Assembly: GCF_041261445.1 (NCBI RefSeq)
Contig: NZ_JBGCCU010000047.1
Span: forward strand, 1-52,575
From: Catenulispora sp. EB89
GTDB lineage: Bacteria > Actinomycetota > Actinomycetes > Streptomycetales > Catenulisporaceae
Direction: 5' to 3'
Length of the DNA: 52,575 nt
Notes under the pieces: model-generated
Told to the model about the DNA's origin: nothing
What the model saw: only the letters and a program-made list of their open reading frames with translations
The model's database searches: none
Shown: in pieces, positions 9,044 through 16,049 of the stretch
How the letters are laid out: each line of letters starts with the position of its first letter
Position numbering within the stretch: the first letter of the stretch is position 1
Translations under genes and position numbers: made by a program

Positions 9044-9430
9044 GTGTCCGCGAGCACCATCGACACTATCAAGCAGGTTTACAAGGCGTTCGAGACGCGT
9101 GACTTCGGCGTGATCGGCGAGGTCTTCGACCCCGACGTGGAGATCCGCCAGTCGGAGCTGCTGCCCTGGGGCGGGCAGTTCAAGGGACACGAGGGCGCGG
9201 TCGAGTTCTTCACCGGCCTGCTGGGCCACATCGACCCGCAGCTGACCGTCGAACGAATCATGGACGCGGGCGACCGGGTCGTCGAGATCGGGCGCAGCAT
9301 CGGGTCCACCGTCGCCGGCGGCGTGCGTTTCGACGTTCCCGAGTTGCACATCTGGCAGATCCGTGCGGGCAAGGTCACGAGCATGGAGATCTACATCGAC
9401 GTCCCGGCGATGCTGAAGGCGCTCGGCTGA
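9044..9430 (+). CDS. SnoaL-like/NTF2-fold protein
   Basis: This 128-residue protein has the typical SnoaL start (TIDTIKQVYKAFETRDFGVIGEVFDPDVEIRQ) and the later IWQIRAGKVTSMEIYID strand, the NTF2-like cone fold used by polyketide cyclases, hydratases and uncharacterised stress or detoxification proteins. It starts with GTG at 9044. It is divergent from the TetR gene and is probably its target. Which activity it has, if any, cannot be read from sequence. Confidence 0.85.
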   Translation: MSASTIDTIKQVYKAFETRDFGVIGEVFDPDVEIRQSELLPWGGQFKGHEGAVEFFTGLLGHIDPQLTVERIMDAGDRVVEIGRSIGSTVAGGVRFDVPELHIWQIRAGKVTSMEIYIDVPAMLKALG

Positions 9431-9732
9431 CGAAGCCGAGCGTGTGGACCCATATTCGAGCCCTGATTCAGATTGGCTGGCAGACCCACAGACCCCTGCC
9501 CGAACCCGGCGGTCTCGGCTGGAATGTTCCCGATACGGCACGGGCGCCGGCGCCCCGTTTTCGGGAGGGGATCTCACAGCGCTACCGCATCCACGCAAGG
9601 TGAGACGCAGGTCAGCGTTGTTGACGTCGGCCTTCGCCCGGGCTGTCACCGGGCTGGTCGGCGCGACGGCCGCGCCCTGCGCATGCCGCGACGGCGGACC
9701 TGACCCTGGCCTAGCCTGGCCATGGGCTGCTC
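9431..9732. other. gene-poor segment before the tRNA-ligase remnants
   Basis: No convincing gene is seen here. The plus-strand frames are short and arginine/proline rich. The stretch is probably degraded sequence upstream of the PheS-like fragment, because the fragment frame has a stop at about 9712 just before its homology begins. Confidence 0.4.
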
Positions 9733-10143
9733 ATGCTGGTCAAGGGCATCCCGGATATCAGGGCGCTGCGCGCGCCCGACCCGGCGATCGCCGCACAGAT
9801 GCTGGATCTGGCGCCGTATCGGCCGGTGTCGGCGATGCCTGCGGTCCGGCGCGACCCGTCGGTGGCCGTGGGTGCCGGCACCGTCGGCGAAGACCTGGGC
9901 GATCGGGTCCGCGACGCCCTCGGCGAGGATGCGGTCGCCGTGGAATCGGTCGAGATCTTGTCCCAGGCGCTATCCCGCCTCGGCGCAAGCGTGGATCAAA
10001 GGAACCTGCTGGTGCGGGTGGTGCTGCGCCGCTTGGACCGGACGCTGACCGATACCGAGGCGAACCGGCTGCGCGACCGGGTCTACGCCGCGATCCACGA
10101 AGGCACCGTCTTCCAATGGGCCGCAGGTCCGACGGCGCCGTAA
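9733..10143 (+). pseudogene. C-terminal fragment of a PheS-family tRNA ligase
   Basis: The frame opens MLVKGIPDIRALR and ends with the pattern LVRVVLRRLDRTLTDTEANRLRDRVYAAIHEG. I recognise this as the end of the catalytic core plus the ferredoxin-fold anticodon-binding (FDX-ACB) domain of a phenylalanyl-tRNA-synthetase-like protein. Everything N-terminal is missing, including the class II catalytic motifs; a TAG at about 9712 interrupts the frame upstream. A short internal deletion before VDQRNLLVRVVL is also likely. As it stands the product could not aminoacylate. A free-standing anticodon-domain protein is the less likely alternative. Confidence 0.7.
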
Positions 10144-10477
10144 CACCGTGATGCAGCACGGCTGTGCTGTCGGCGCCTGGACGTCGGACTTCAAGGACGT
10201 GTCGCCGGTGAGCACAGGCCCGGGTCGAGGTGGTCCAGGCGGTTCAGCGGGCTGGGATCGCGCGGCCGGTAGGGCGCCGAGCTCCGCGATCGGCTCCAGG
10301 CCGTTGACGTGCAGCCAGTTCGCCGCAGCGAGTCGTCGCATGGTCCGCGGCGGTTCGATCAACTGCGTGATCCGGTGGGTCAGCGGCCCATCGGGTCGGT
10401 TGCCAGCCAGGACCGCACGGCTCGAGCAGGCGCCGACATGCGCAGGCATGGTCGAGCGCGTCGTCGTCGAGCTGCCG
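10144..10477. other. degraded intergenic segment
   Basis: No frame here has a credible start, Shine-Dalgarno and recognisable domain. The minus strand has an open frame with the pattern TMRRLAAANWLHVNGLEPIAEL that looks protein-like, but I cannot assign it. The stretch sits between two remnants and is probably remnant sequence too. Confidence 0.4.
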
Positions 10478-10677
10478 CCCGCTACACCGCGTTCGGCAAC
10501 GATACCGGCATCCCGGGGCTGGCAATTCCTGCTGGCTTAGGACCGGACAGCCTCCCCATCGGGGTGATGCTCTACGGACCGCCCAACCAGGACGGACTCA
10601 TGCTGCAGTTGGCGAACCAGCTGCAGCAGCCCAGACCGGACTGGTTCGGGCTGGCGCCTCTCAGGCTTGACGGCTAA
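10478..10677 (+). pseudogene. C-terminal fragment of an amidase-signature enzyme
   Basis: The frame reading TAFGNDTGIPGLAIPAG, LPIGVMLYGPP and LMLQLANQLQQ matches the conserved C-terminal end of amidase-signature enzymes (typically F-N-x-x-G-x-P-A, then LPIGVQL-GPP). The Ser-Ser-Lys catalytic region is absent. Upstream the frame is arginine-rich and not amidase-like. Its end overlaps the convergent GluRS remnant by 17 bases. Confidence 0.7.
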
Positions 10678-11128
10678 GAGTTCGCTCGCGGCCAAGAGCT
10701 TCCAACGACTCGAACAGCGGGAATCCGACCGTTCGACCGGTCGTAGCAACTCGCACCGGTGCCTGGGCCTTGCCCATCTTCAACCCCAGTGGAGCTGCGA
10801 CGGCTTCCAGAGAGGACTTGGATGTCCGCGGTGCGCCAGTCACAAGCTTTACCGCCTTGGACCATGACTGCTCATCGTGGACTGGCTCCGACAGGAACAG
10901 GAAGTCGACGTAGTCGACGACCTCGCCCAAGACCGTGATCCTTGTCTGGACGAGCGGTGCGACATGCTCGAACACGGAAGCGTCAAAGTCCTCCGGCGCC
11001 CAAGGTGCGCGCGGTGACCGAAGCCAGGGCTGACACGCCTCAATCAAGTCCGCGGCGGTGAGCGCTCGGATGACAGCACCCTTGTGAGCCACATACCCCA
11101 ACGACGCCGTATCCGAGTGTTCGCTCAT
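10661..11128 (-). pseudogene. C-terminal remnant of glutamyl-tRNA synthetase
   Basis: The 155-residue frame contains KAQAPVRVATTGRTVGFPLFES and LEALGRERTL, the diagnostic end of bacterial GluRS (anticodon-binding domain), preceded by GAVIRALTAADLIEACQPWL, which fits the start of that domain. The whole Rossmann catalytic core with HIGH and KMSKS motifs is missing. The part between LVTGAP and SSLEAVAAPLGLK is shorter than in intact enzymes, and the last residues (LSRQA) are altered. This is a truncated, internally deleted copy; the working gltX must be elsewhere. Confidence 0.75.
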
Positions 11129-11313
11129 CGTCTTGGCGCGGAGCTTGACACGGATGGAGTATTCCGCCAGATCAAGCCAAAAAAGTCTCAGAGAAAGTTC
11201 CGGGAGTTTCCGGCTTACCGGCTAGGGGGGACTCGATAGCACGAGCCCCGGCTCATTCTCCGTGTATCGCGGCACGGCTCACCGTATCTGGAAGCGTCCT
11301 GTGGGAGGTCGGC

Positions 11314-12474
11314 GTGTCGCGGTCGGATCGTGGAAGAGAGCTGTTGCCTCAGCTGGAGGCCGCGCGGCGGGATCAGGGCGACGTGGTCCGCCTACCGCAC
11401 ACGCCGGTCTGTTTCGCGGACCCCGAAGCGGCCAAGGCGGTGCTCGGCAACCCGGACGGGCTGTTCCGTGAGCACTCTGACTTCTTCCACATCCGGCACG
11501 GGATCTTCGGACCGCGGCAGGCCCAGGTGGATATCGCTCGGGCCGGTCGGGTCTTCCTGCGCGAGCGGATGGCCGAGGTGTTCGCCGCGGTGCCTGAGGC
11601 GGTGGCCCGGAGTCTGGTCGGCGTCGGCAGCAGCGTCGGAGCTGGAATCGGAGTCGCAGAGACCGAGTGGCCAGACGCCGGGAATCGCCTGGTCTACGAC
11701 CTGACGGCCGACCTGCTCGTGGGGCGGCACCGCGACCCGGCGCAGCGGGCACTGCTGAACGAGATCTTCGAACGCGGCGTGCTGGCCGGAGCGCGAGGCC
11801 GGTACTCGCGGCGGGAGCGGGCCCGGTTCCGGAAGCGGGCGTTCGACGGACTGGCCGAAGCGGTGCGGCAGAGCCGGCGCGCCGGCAGCGGACATCCGCC
11901 GGGCGACCTGTTGGACGTCGTCGCGCTGAGCGCCGGGGATCAGCCCGACCGCGACGTCGCGGAGGTCTTCATCTCGCACGTGTTCGCGCTCACCGGATCG
12001 GTGGGCTTCGCGCTGGGCTGGTCGGTGCTGCTCACCGGCGGCGTCGCGCCGGAGAGCGCGCGGCACGGCTGGGTGGTGCGGGAAGCGCTGCGGATGTGGC
12101 CGGTGGCGTGGCTGTTCGGACGGACGGTGGCCCAGGACCACGAACTCGCCGGGACCCGGCTGCGCCGCGACGACGACGTGATCGTGTGCAGCTACCTGGT
12201 GCACCGCCATCCGGAACACTGGCCCGAGCCCGACGCCTTCCGCCCGGAACGCTGGGCCGACCTGACCGGACCGCCCGCGTACCTGCCCTTCGGCTGGGGC
12301 CCGCACAGCTGCACCGGTGCGGCGATCGCGCTGGAGCTGGTCGAGCGGCTGCTCGAGGAGATCTTCCGCTACGAGGTTCGCGTGAGCGCCCGCGCCGACC
12401 GGCCCGACATGGGCCCGGCCCTGGCGCCGCCCCTGTTCCGCGTCCGGGCGACCGCCCGAACGTCTACCTGCTGA
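11314..12474 (+). CDS. cytochrome P450, probable peptide-modifying enzyme of the RiPP-like locus
   Basis: This 386-residue P450 has the heme loop FGWGPHSCTG (326-335, axial Cys333), the K-helix ExxR as EALR (257-260) and the PERW meander (311-314). The I-helix reads FALTGSVGFALGW without the usual acid-threonine pair (AGxDT), which fits P450s that do radical cross-linking better than plain hydroxylation; that is inference. The GTG start at 11314 has GGGAGG six bases upstream. Its stop lies 18 bases before the precursor ATG, so both are on one transcript. No redox partner gene is nearby, so a ferredoxin from elsewhere is presumably used. Confidence 0.88.
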   Translation: MSRSDRGRELLPQLEAARRDQGDVVRLPHTPVCFADPEAAKAVLGNPDGLFREHSDFFHIRHGIFGPRQAQVDIARAGRVFLRERMAEVFAAVPEAVARSLVGVGSSVGAGIGVAETEWPDAGNRLVYDLTADLLVGRHRDPAQRALLNEIFERGVLAGARGRYSRRERARFRKRAFDGLAEAVRQSRRAGSGHPPGDLLDVVALSAGDQPDRDVAEVFISHVFALTGSVGFALGWSVLLTGGVAPESARHGWVVREALRMWPVAWLFGRTVAQDHELAGTRLRRDDDVIVCSYLVHRHPEHWPEPDAFRPERWADLTGPPAYLPFGWGPHSCTGAAIALELVERLLEEIFRYEVRVSARADRPDMGPALAPPLFRVRATARTSTC

Positions 12475-12480
12475 CCGTGT

Positions 12481-12490
12481 AAGGAGGTGA
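12481..12490 (+). promoter_or_regulatory. near-perfect Shine-Dalgarno of the precursor gene
   Basis: AAGGAGGTGA is almost a full complement of the 16S rRNA 3' end, with five bases between the GGAGG core and the ATG at 12493. It is the strongest ribosome-binding site I noticed in the window. That supports high translation of the tiny ORF, as expected when a peptide substrate must be made in excess over its modifying enzymes. Confidence 0.75.
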
Positions 12491-12492
12491 CC

Positions 12493-12588
12493 ATGAGGAA
12501 GATCGCGCATGCAACGCAGCGGGCGCTGTCAATCAGGACCCGCGGGTACTCGCGGTACTTCAACTGGTACGTGTACCACAACATGTAG
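12493..12588 (+). CDS. putative RiPP precursor peptide (31 residues, aromatic C-terminal core)
   Basis: The ORF is 31 codons: a basic leader-like half (MRKIAHATQRALSIRTRG) and a C-terminal half YSRYFNWYVYHNM carrying four Tyr, one Trp, one Phe and one His in 13 residues. It sits between two P450 genes behind the strongest Shine-Dalgarno in view. Short precursors with aromatic cores next to P450s are the hallmark of P450-cross-linked RiPPs: biarylitides (MRYYH-type), cittilins (core YIYY) and atropopeptides such as tryptorubin (core AWYIWY). The WYVYH segment fits that pattern, but the sequence is not one I recognise. Which residues are joined, and where the leader is cut, cannot be told. No protease, transporter or methyltransferase is adjacent. 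Confidence 0.75.
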   Translation: MRKIAHATQRALSIRTRGYSRYFNWYVYHNM

Positions 12589-12603
12589 AACGGCTGCCTC
12601 GCG

Positions 12604-12629
12604 CCGGGAGGGCGGATCCGCTCTCCCGG
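12604..12629 (+). terminator. hairpin directly after the precursor gene (possible attenuator)
   Basis: CCGGGAG (12604-12610) pairs perfectly with CTCCCGG (12623-12629) across a 12-base loop, 15 bases after the precursor stop. No T-run follows. Partial termination or RNA stabilisation here would raise precursor over the downstream P450, a common arrangement in RiPP operons. Function is inferred from position. Confidence 0.4.
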
Positions 12630-12633
12630 TCGA

Positions 12634-12668
12634 GCGCGCCGAGCACGCGGGGCGCGCCGAGCACGCGG
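12634..12668 (+). repeat. 17-bp tandem direct repeat between precursor and second P450
   Basis: GCGCGCCGAGCACGCGG occurs at 12634-12650 and again at 12652-12668, an 18-bp period. Looser GAGC-type units continue up to the next Shine-Dalgarno (TCGAGCGCTTCGAGCACTTCGAGC). No ORF uses it convincingly. It could be a replication-slippage product or a structured spacer. Confidence 0.6.
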
Positions 12669-12722
12669 AGTCGATAAGGCTAGTCGAGCGCTTCGAGCAC
12701 TTCGAGCAAGCTGAGGAGACAC

Positions 12723-14063
12723 ATGGAAGTGCCCGCAGCGGACAGCGCCGACCAGAACGCACGCGAACCGGAGTCCCCGGAGCAGCGCGAGTTCATCAGC
12801 ACCCTGCGCCGGCGCTACCACGACGAGGGCAGCGTCTTCTGGGTCGACGACGGCGAACTCGGCATCTTCGACCCCGACCTCGCGCGGCGGGTGCACACCC
12901 ACAACGTCGTCGGCTCGCCGCTCGGCGACCGGCTGATCGACCTGCTGCGCCGCCGCCCCAGCCCCGTCGTCACCTGGGATCAGGTGCGGGGAGCGTGGCT
13001 GGGCCGGATCCGCGCGCTGTCCGGCGCCCAGACCACCGCGGGGCTCGAAGAACGCATGCGCGCCGTCTTCCACGCCCGCCTCGGCCGGGAAGTGGACTTG
13101 GTGTGGCTCGCGCACGAGACCATCACGCGCGCCACCGTGCCCGTCATCATCGACGGCCTGTCTCCGCGCGCCGCGGCCGTCGTCCACGCCGACCTGATCG
13201 GCAAGATCCGCCACCTGCTCGCCACCGCCGAGTCCGGCCACCTCGACAACTCACGGCTGTCGACGTCGCCCATGACGCAGATCCGCGCCGGGCTGGCCGT
13301 GCGGATGGAGCTCCGAGGGCGCTCACGCGGGAGCCGGCCGGGCCGGCTGGACCTGACCGAGCCGATCGTCCGCGACCTGCTGCCCGACCTCGGCATGGAC
13401 CGGGCGGTGGACGCGGTGACCGCGATGCTGACCGCGGTGGCCGGACCGCCGGGGTCCGCCGCCGCGAGTGTGATGTTCGAGTTGCAGCGGCAGACACACT
13501 GGGCCGAGTTGCTTCGCAAGGAGCACCTCGATGTGCCGGACGAGGAGTTCCACGCCTCGCCGACCCGCAGCGCGCCGGTCACGCATCGGTTCGTCAAGGA
13601 GGTGCTCCGGCTGTGGAACCCGCCGTCGCTGCTGGCGCGCGTCGTCCGGCGGGAGACCAAGGTGGCCGGTCACACGTTGCATCCCGGCCAGCTGTATCTG
13701 CTCAGCTCGCTCATGGTGCACCACGATCCGGCGTACTGGACGGATCCGGAGACCTTCGACCCTGATCGCTGGCTGCCGGAGGCATCGAATGCGAACTGTC
13801 CGAACGGTCCGAACGGTCCGAACGGTCCGAACGGTCCGAACGGCACAGGCGAGCCGACCGCGCGGGCGCCATACATACCGTTCGGCTGGGCGCCGACGTC
13901 CTGTGTCGGGGCCACGTTGGGAACCACACAGCTGATCCTGCTGTGTCGACTGCTGACGACGCGATACGCGCTGACCCCACGGCCAGGCGGGCACGCACGC
14001 ATGATGCTCGCAGCCGTGCCCACGCCCACACGGTTCTACGGACAGGTGACACTTCGCGGCTAG
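12723..14063 (+). CDS. second, atypical cytochrome P450 of the RiPP-like locus
   Basis: This 446-residue protein has the K-helix ExxR EVLR (293-296), the meander DPDRW (346-350) and the heme loop FGWAPTSCVG (387-396, axial Cys394), where the usual glycine four residues before Cys is Ala390. The I-helix region (AVAGPPGSAAAS, about 238-249) contains two prolines and no acid-threonine pair. Between meander and heme loop is an (NGP)n insert, NCPNGPNGPNGPNGPNGT (358-375). It differs strongly from the first P450, so the two probably make different bonds on the same peptide. The ATG at 12723 follows GAGGAG. Confidence 0.85.
   Translation: MEVPAADSADQNAREPESPEQREFISTLRRRYHDEGSVFWVDDGELGIFDPDLARRVHTHNVVGSPLGDRLIDLLRRRPSPVVTWDQVRGAWLGRIRALSGAQTTAGLEERMRAVFHARLGREVDLVWLAHETITRATVPVIIDGLSPRAAAVVHADLIGKIRHLLATAESGHLDNSRLSTSPMTQIRAGLAVRMELRGRSRGSRPGRLDLTEPIVRDLLPDLGMDRAVDAVTAMLTAVAGPPGSAAASVMFELQRQTHWAELLRKEHLDVPDEEFHASPTRSAPVTHRFVKEVLRLWNPPSLLARVVRRETKVAGHTLHPGQLYLLSSLMVHHDPAYWTDPETFDPDRWLPEASNANCPNGPNGPNGPNGPNGTGEPTARAPYIPFGWAPTSCVGATLGTTQLILLCRLLTTRYALTPRPGGHARMMLAAVPTPTRFYGQVTLRG
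13799..13843 (+). repeat. in-frame 9-bp tandem repeat (TCCGAACGG x5)
   Basis: Five perfect copies of TCCGAACGG lie inside the second P450 gene and encode the Pro-Asn-Gly repeats just ahead of the heme loop. The unit is a multiple of three, so slippage changes loop length without breaking the frame. Confidence 0.9.
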
Positions 14064-14065
14064 TC

Positions 14066-14081
14066 CCGGCCGTGTGGCCGG
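14066..14081 (+). terminator. short hairpin after the second P450 gene
   Basis: CCGGCC (14066-14071) and GGCCGG (14076-14081) form a 6-bp stem with a GTGT loop, three bases after the stop. It is short and lacks a T-run; it may end the P450-precursor-P450 transcript. Confidence 0.35.
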
Positions 14082-14232
14082 AGCAGTGCAGAAGGGGATC
14101 GTCGCCGAGATCCCGCTGGCGGATCTGCCGGAACCCTGGCTGGAGTGTCCGCCGTCACGACGAGCTTGGGACGGATCATCCCGGGTCGAGGCACACTTCC
14201 TCTACGGGGACTCAGGACTCCGATTCGCGTGA
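14074..14232 (+). CDS. possible small protein or gene fragment downstream of the P450 locus
   Basis: A 52-codon frame from GTG 14074 to TGA 14230-14232 reads with a protein-like composition (LADLPEPWLECPPSRRAW, then VEAHFLYGDSGLRFA). There is no clear Shine-Dalgarno and the start overlaps the hairpin after the P450. I do not recognise it. It may be a fragment left at the edge of the duplicated lectin segment that starts at about 14252. Confidence 0.25.
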   Translation: MAGAVQKGIVAEIPLADLPEPWLECPPSRRAWDGSSRVEAHFLYGDSGLRFA

Positions 14233-14275
14233 TGAACGCGCCAGGCTAAGACTTTCTGCACGGGGAGGTAAAGCA

Positions 14276-14318
14276 AAGTGGCTTGGTGGTCAGCTGAAGC
14301 CGTGGCCGCCAAGCCACT
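14276..14318 (-). terminator. hairpin downstream of the lectin pseudogene
   Basis: GTGGCTTGG pairs with CCAAGCCAC across an interrupted inner stem and a loop containing AGCTGAAGC. It is the counterpart of the hairpin at 30515-30558 and still forms although the gene it served is broken. Confidence 0.6.
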
Positions 14319-14325
14319 CTAGGGG

Positions 14326-14540
14326 CTAGGTCGTGTACCACTGCTGGTCATTGTTGGCGTTGCAGTTCCAGATGATTGCGGGCAAGCCTGCGCCGTTGCT
14401 GCCGCCGTCCGGCGACGGACTGTGCGCTGAGCTCGAGGCCACTGGCCGTGGGTGCGGTGCTGGCAGCAGAGGCCGGGGCTGTTGTTGCGATCCCGATGCC
14501 GACGGCGAGCAGTACGTTTGCGACGGCGGCCACAAAGCGG
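14326..14540 (-). pseudogene. lectin pseudogene (internal deletion copy)
   Basis: The end of the gene (AIIWNCNANNDQQWYTT then TAG) is in one frame and the signal-peptide part (VLLAVGIGIATTAPASAAS) in another, because a deletion of about 407 bp removed the middle of the beta-trefoil. The Shine-Dalgarno and the start region are also deleted. The intact homologue is the gene at 30565-31197. Confidence 0.85.
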
Positions 14541-14936
14541 GGTTTTCAGGCCAGGCCGAACGCTACGTGCCGTGACGTTTCGGTCAAGCCCAGGACGGTT
14601 TAGCTCAGTCTCACCCGAAGCTGACGGAACCACTCTCGTGCGAGCCGGTCACTTCCGGGTCGCTTCCGGGTCGCTCGACCGTCCCAGGCTTCTGCCACGA
14701 CACTCCTTGGCCAACGCCCACACGAGCTCGGCGACGTCGAACCCTGACTTACCTGAATGGTCCCCGTCGGATCCGGCCTGGCGAGGTGGTTTCCGTGGAG
14801 CTTGAGCGTGGCATCGACGCCTGGCAGCGATCAGCGGGCGATATTCCGGGCACCAACGGAGTTGTTCCGGCCGGGGGCGGCGCCATGGCGCGATGCCGCG
14901 CATCAGGCTCGTCGCGATCGTTTCCCGATCGGCCCG

Positions 14937-15938
14937 TCAGTGCTTTGGCGTCTGGTCGACAGCCCCAGTCGCGCGGAACGTCCGCCGGTAGGCGAGGGGT
15001 GAAATGCCGATCGCGGCGTGCAGGTGTCGGCGGAGCGAGGCCGAGGTGCCCAGACCGGTGCGGCGGGCGATCTGGTCTATGGGCAGGTCGCTGGCCTCCA
15101 GCAAGTGTCGGGCGAGTTCCACGCGTTGTTGGATCAGCCAGTCGCCGGGGGTCATCCCGACTTCCTGCCGGAAGCGGCGGCTGAGGGTCCGCACGCTCAT
15201 CCGGGCGTGCCCGGCGAGCTCGGCCAGCGGCAGCGGACGCTCGAGTCGCTGGAGTGCCCAGGCCTGCGTGGCCGCGGTCGCGGCCGTCGACGGGCTCGGC
15301 ACCGGACGTTCGATGTACTGCGCCTGCCCGCCGTCGCGCCAGGGCGGCACGACGCAGTGGCGGGCCGCGCGGTTCGCGGCGGCGCTGCCATGGTCGCGTC
15401 GGATGATGTGCAGGCACAGGTCGATGCCGGCGGCCACGCCGGCCGAGGTGAGCACGTCGCCGTCGTCCACGAACAGCACATCCGCGTCCCAATCCACGCG
15501 GGGGAACAGCCGTTGGCAGTGCTCGGCCTCCTCCCAGTGCGTGGTCGCGGACCGACCGTCGAGGAGGCCGACGGCGGCGAGTAGGACGGCTGCGGTGCAG
15601 ATCGACACGACGCGCGTGCCCGGCCGTAGCGTGGCGAACACGTCGGCGGGGAGGTCAGCGGGGAGGTCGGGCGGGAGGTCGGGCGCGTTCTCGTCCGCGG
15701 GTTCCCACGCGAACGGCAGGACGACCAGGGTGTCGGCGGTCTCGAGCGCCTCGATGCCGTGTTCCACCACGACGGCGAAATCGGCGGCGGTGGTGACCGG
15801 TCCGCCGTCGAGCGAACACGTGACCACCTCGTAGAGCTGCTCGCCCGCGGGGCCTCGGGCCGCGCCGAAGACCCGCGCGGGGATCCCGAGTTCGAAGGGA
15901 TAGACGTTCTCCAGAGCGAGCACGACGATGCGGTGCAT
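14937..15938 (-). CDS. GlxA-family transcriptional regulator (DJ-1/PfpI plus AraC domains)
   Basis: The N-terminal half (about residues 1-190) is a DJ-1/PfpI-like domain (IVVLALENVYPFELGIPARVFG; VVSICTAAVLLAAVGLLDGR), and the C-terminal half has AraC helix-turn-helix repeats (HARMSVRTLSRRFRQEVGMTPGDWL; DQIARRTGLGTSASLRRHLHAAIGISPLAYRRTF). Such regulators usually activate a neighbouring catabolic gene. Here it is divergent from the oxidoreductase at 16050, the likely target. A PPDLPADLPADV repeat lies in a loop. The start is taken at MHRIVV (15938); in-frame ATGs at 15956 and 15965 would add 6 or 9 residues. Confidence 0.9.
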   Translation of the reverse strand: MHRIVVLALENVYPFELGIPARVFGAARGPAGEQLYEVVTCSLDGGPVTTAADFAVVVEHGIEALETADTLVVLPFAWEPADENAPDLPPDLPADLPADVFATLRPGTRVVSICTAAVLLAAVGLLDGRSATTHWEEAEHCQRLFPRVDWDADVLFVDDGDVLTSAGVAAGIDLCLHIIRRDHGSAAANRAARHCVVPPWRDGGQAQYIERPVPSPSTAATAATQAWALQRLERPLPLAELAGHARMSVRTLSRRFRQEVGMTPGDWLIQQRVELARHLLEASDLPIDQIARRTGLGTSASLRRHLHAAIGISPLAYRRTFRATGAVDQTPKH

Positions 15939-16049
15939 GGCCAGATCTTTGCACATGATGTCCATCGGGACACTTTCCGTCGTTCTCCGGTACTAGCAGG
16001 CTGGTCGCAGTCGTACGCGCAGGGCGTGCCGTGAGGAAGGAAGCCGTTG

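Larger units (their letters stand above)
14252..14704. repeat. segmental duplication, decayed copy
   Basis: This stretch is a close copy of 30492-31375, including the hairpin downstream of the lectin gene, the gene itself and about 150 bases of its upstream region ending at GGCTTCTGCCACGAC. Relative to the other copy it lacks about 407 bases of coding sequence between two GTC trinucleotides and about 27 bases spanning the translation start. Confidence 0.85.

Noticed and set aside
11314-12474. P450 as part of a polyketide or non-ribosomal peptide cluster
   Set aside because: No PKS, NRPS or terpene synthase modules are visible anywhere in the window; the adjacent tiny ORF explains the P450s better.
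13799-13843. possible CRISPR-like or minisatellite array
   Set aside because: The 9-bp units are contiguous without spacers and lie inside a P450 reading frame.
15655-15690. short repeated GGGAGGTCG units as a regulatory repeat
   Set aside because: They are in-frame codons for the PADLP-type repeat inside the GlxA-like regulator gene.
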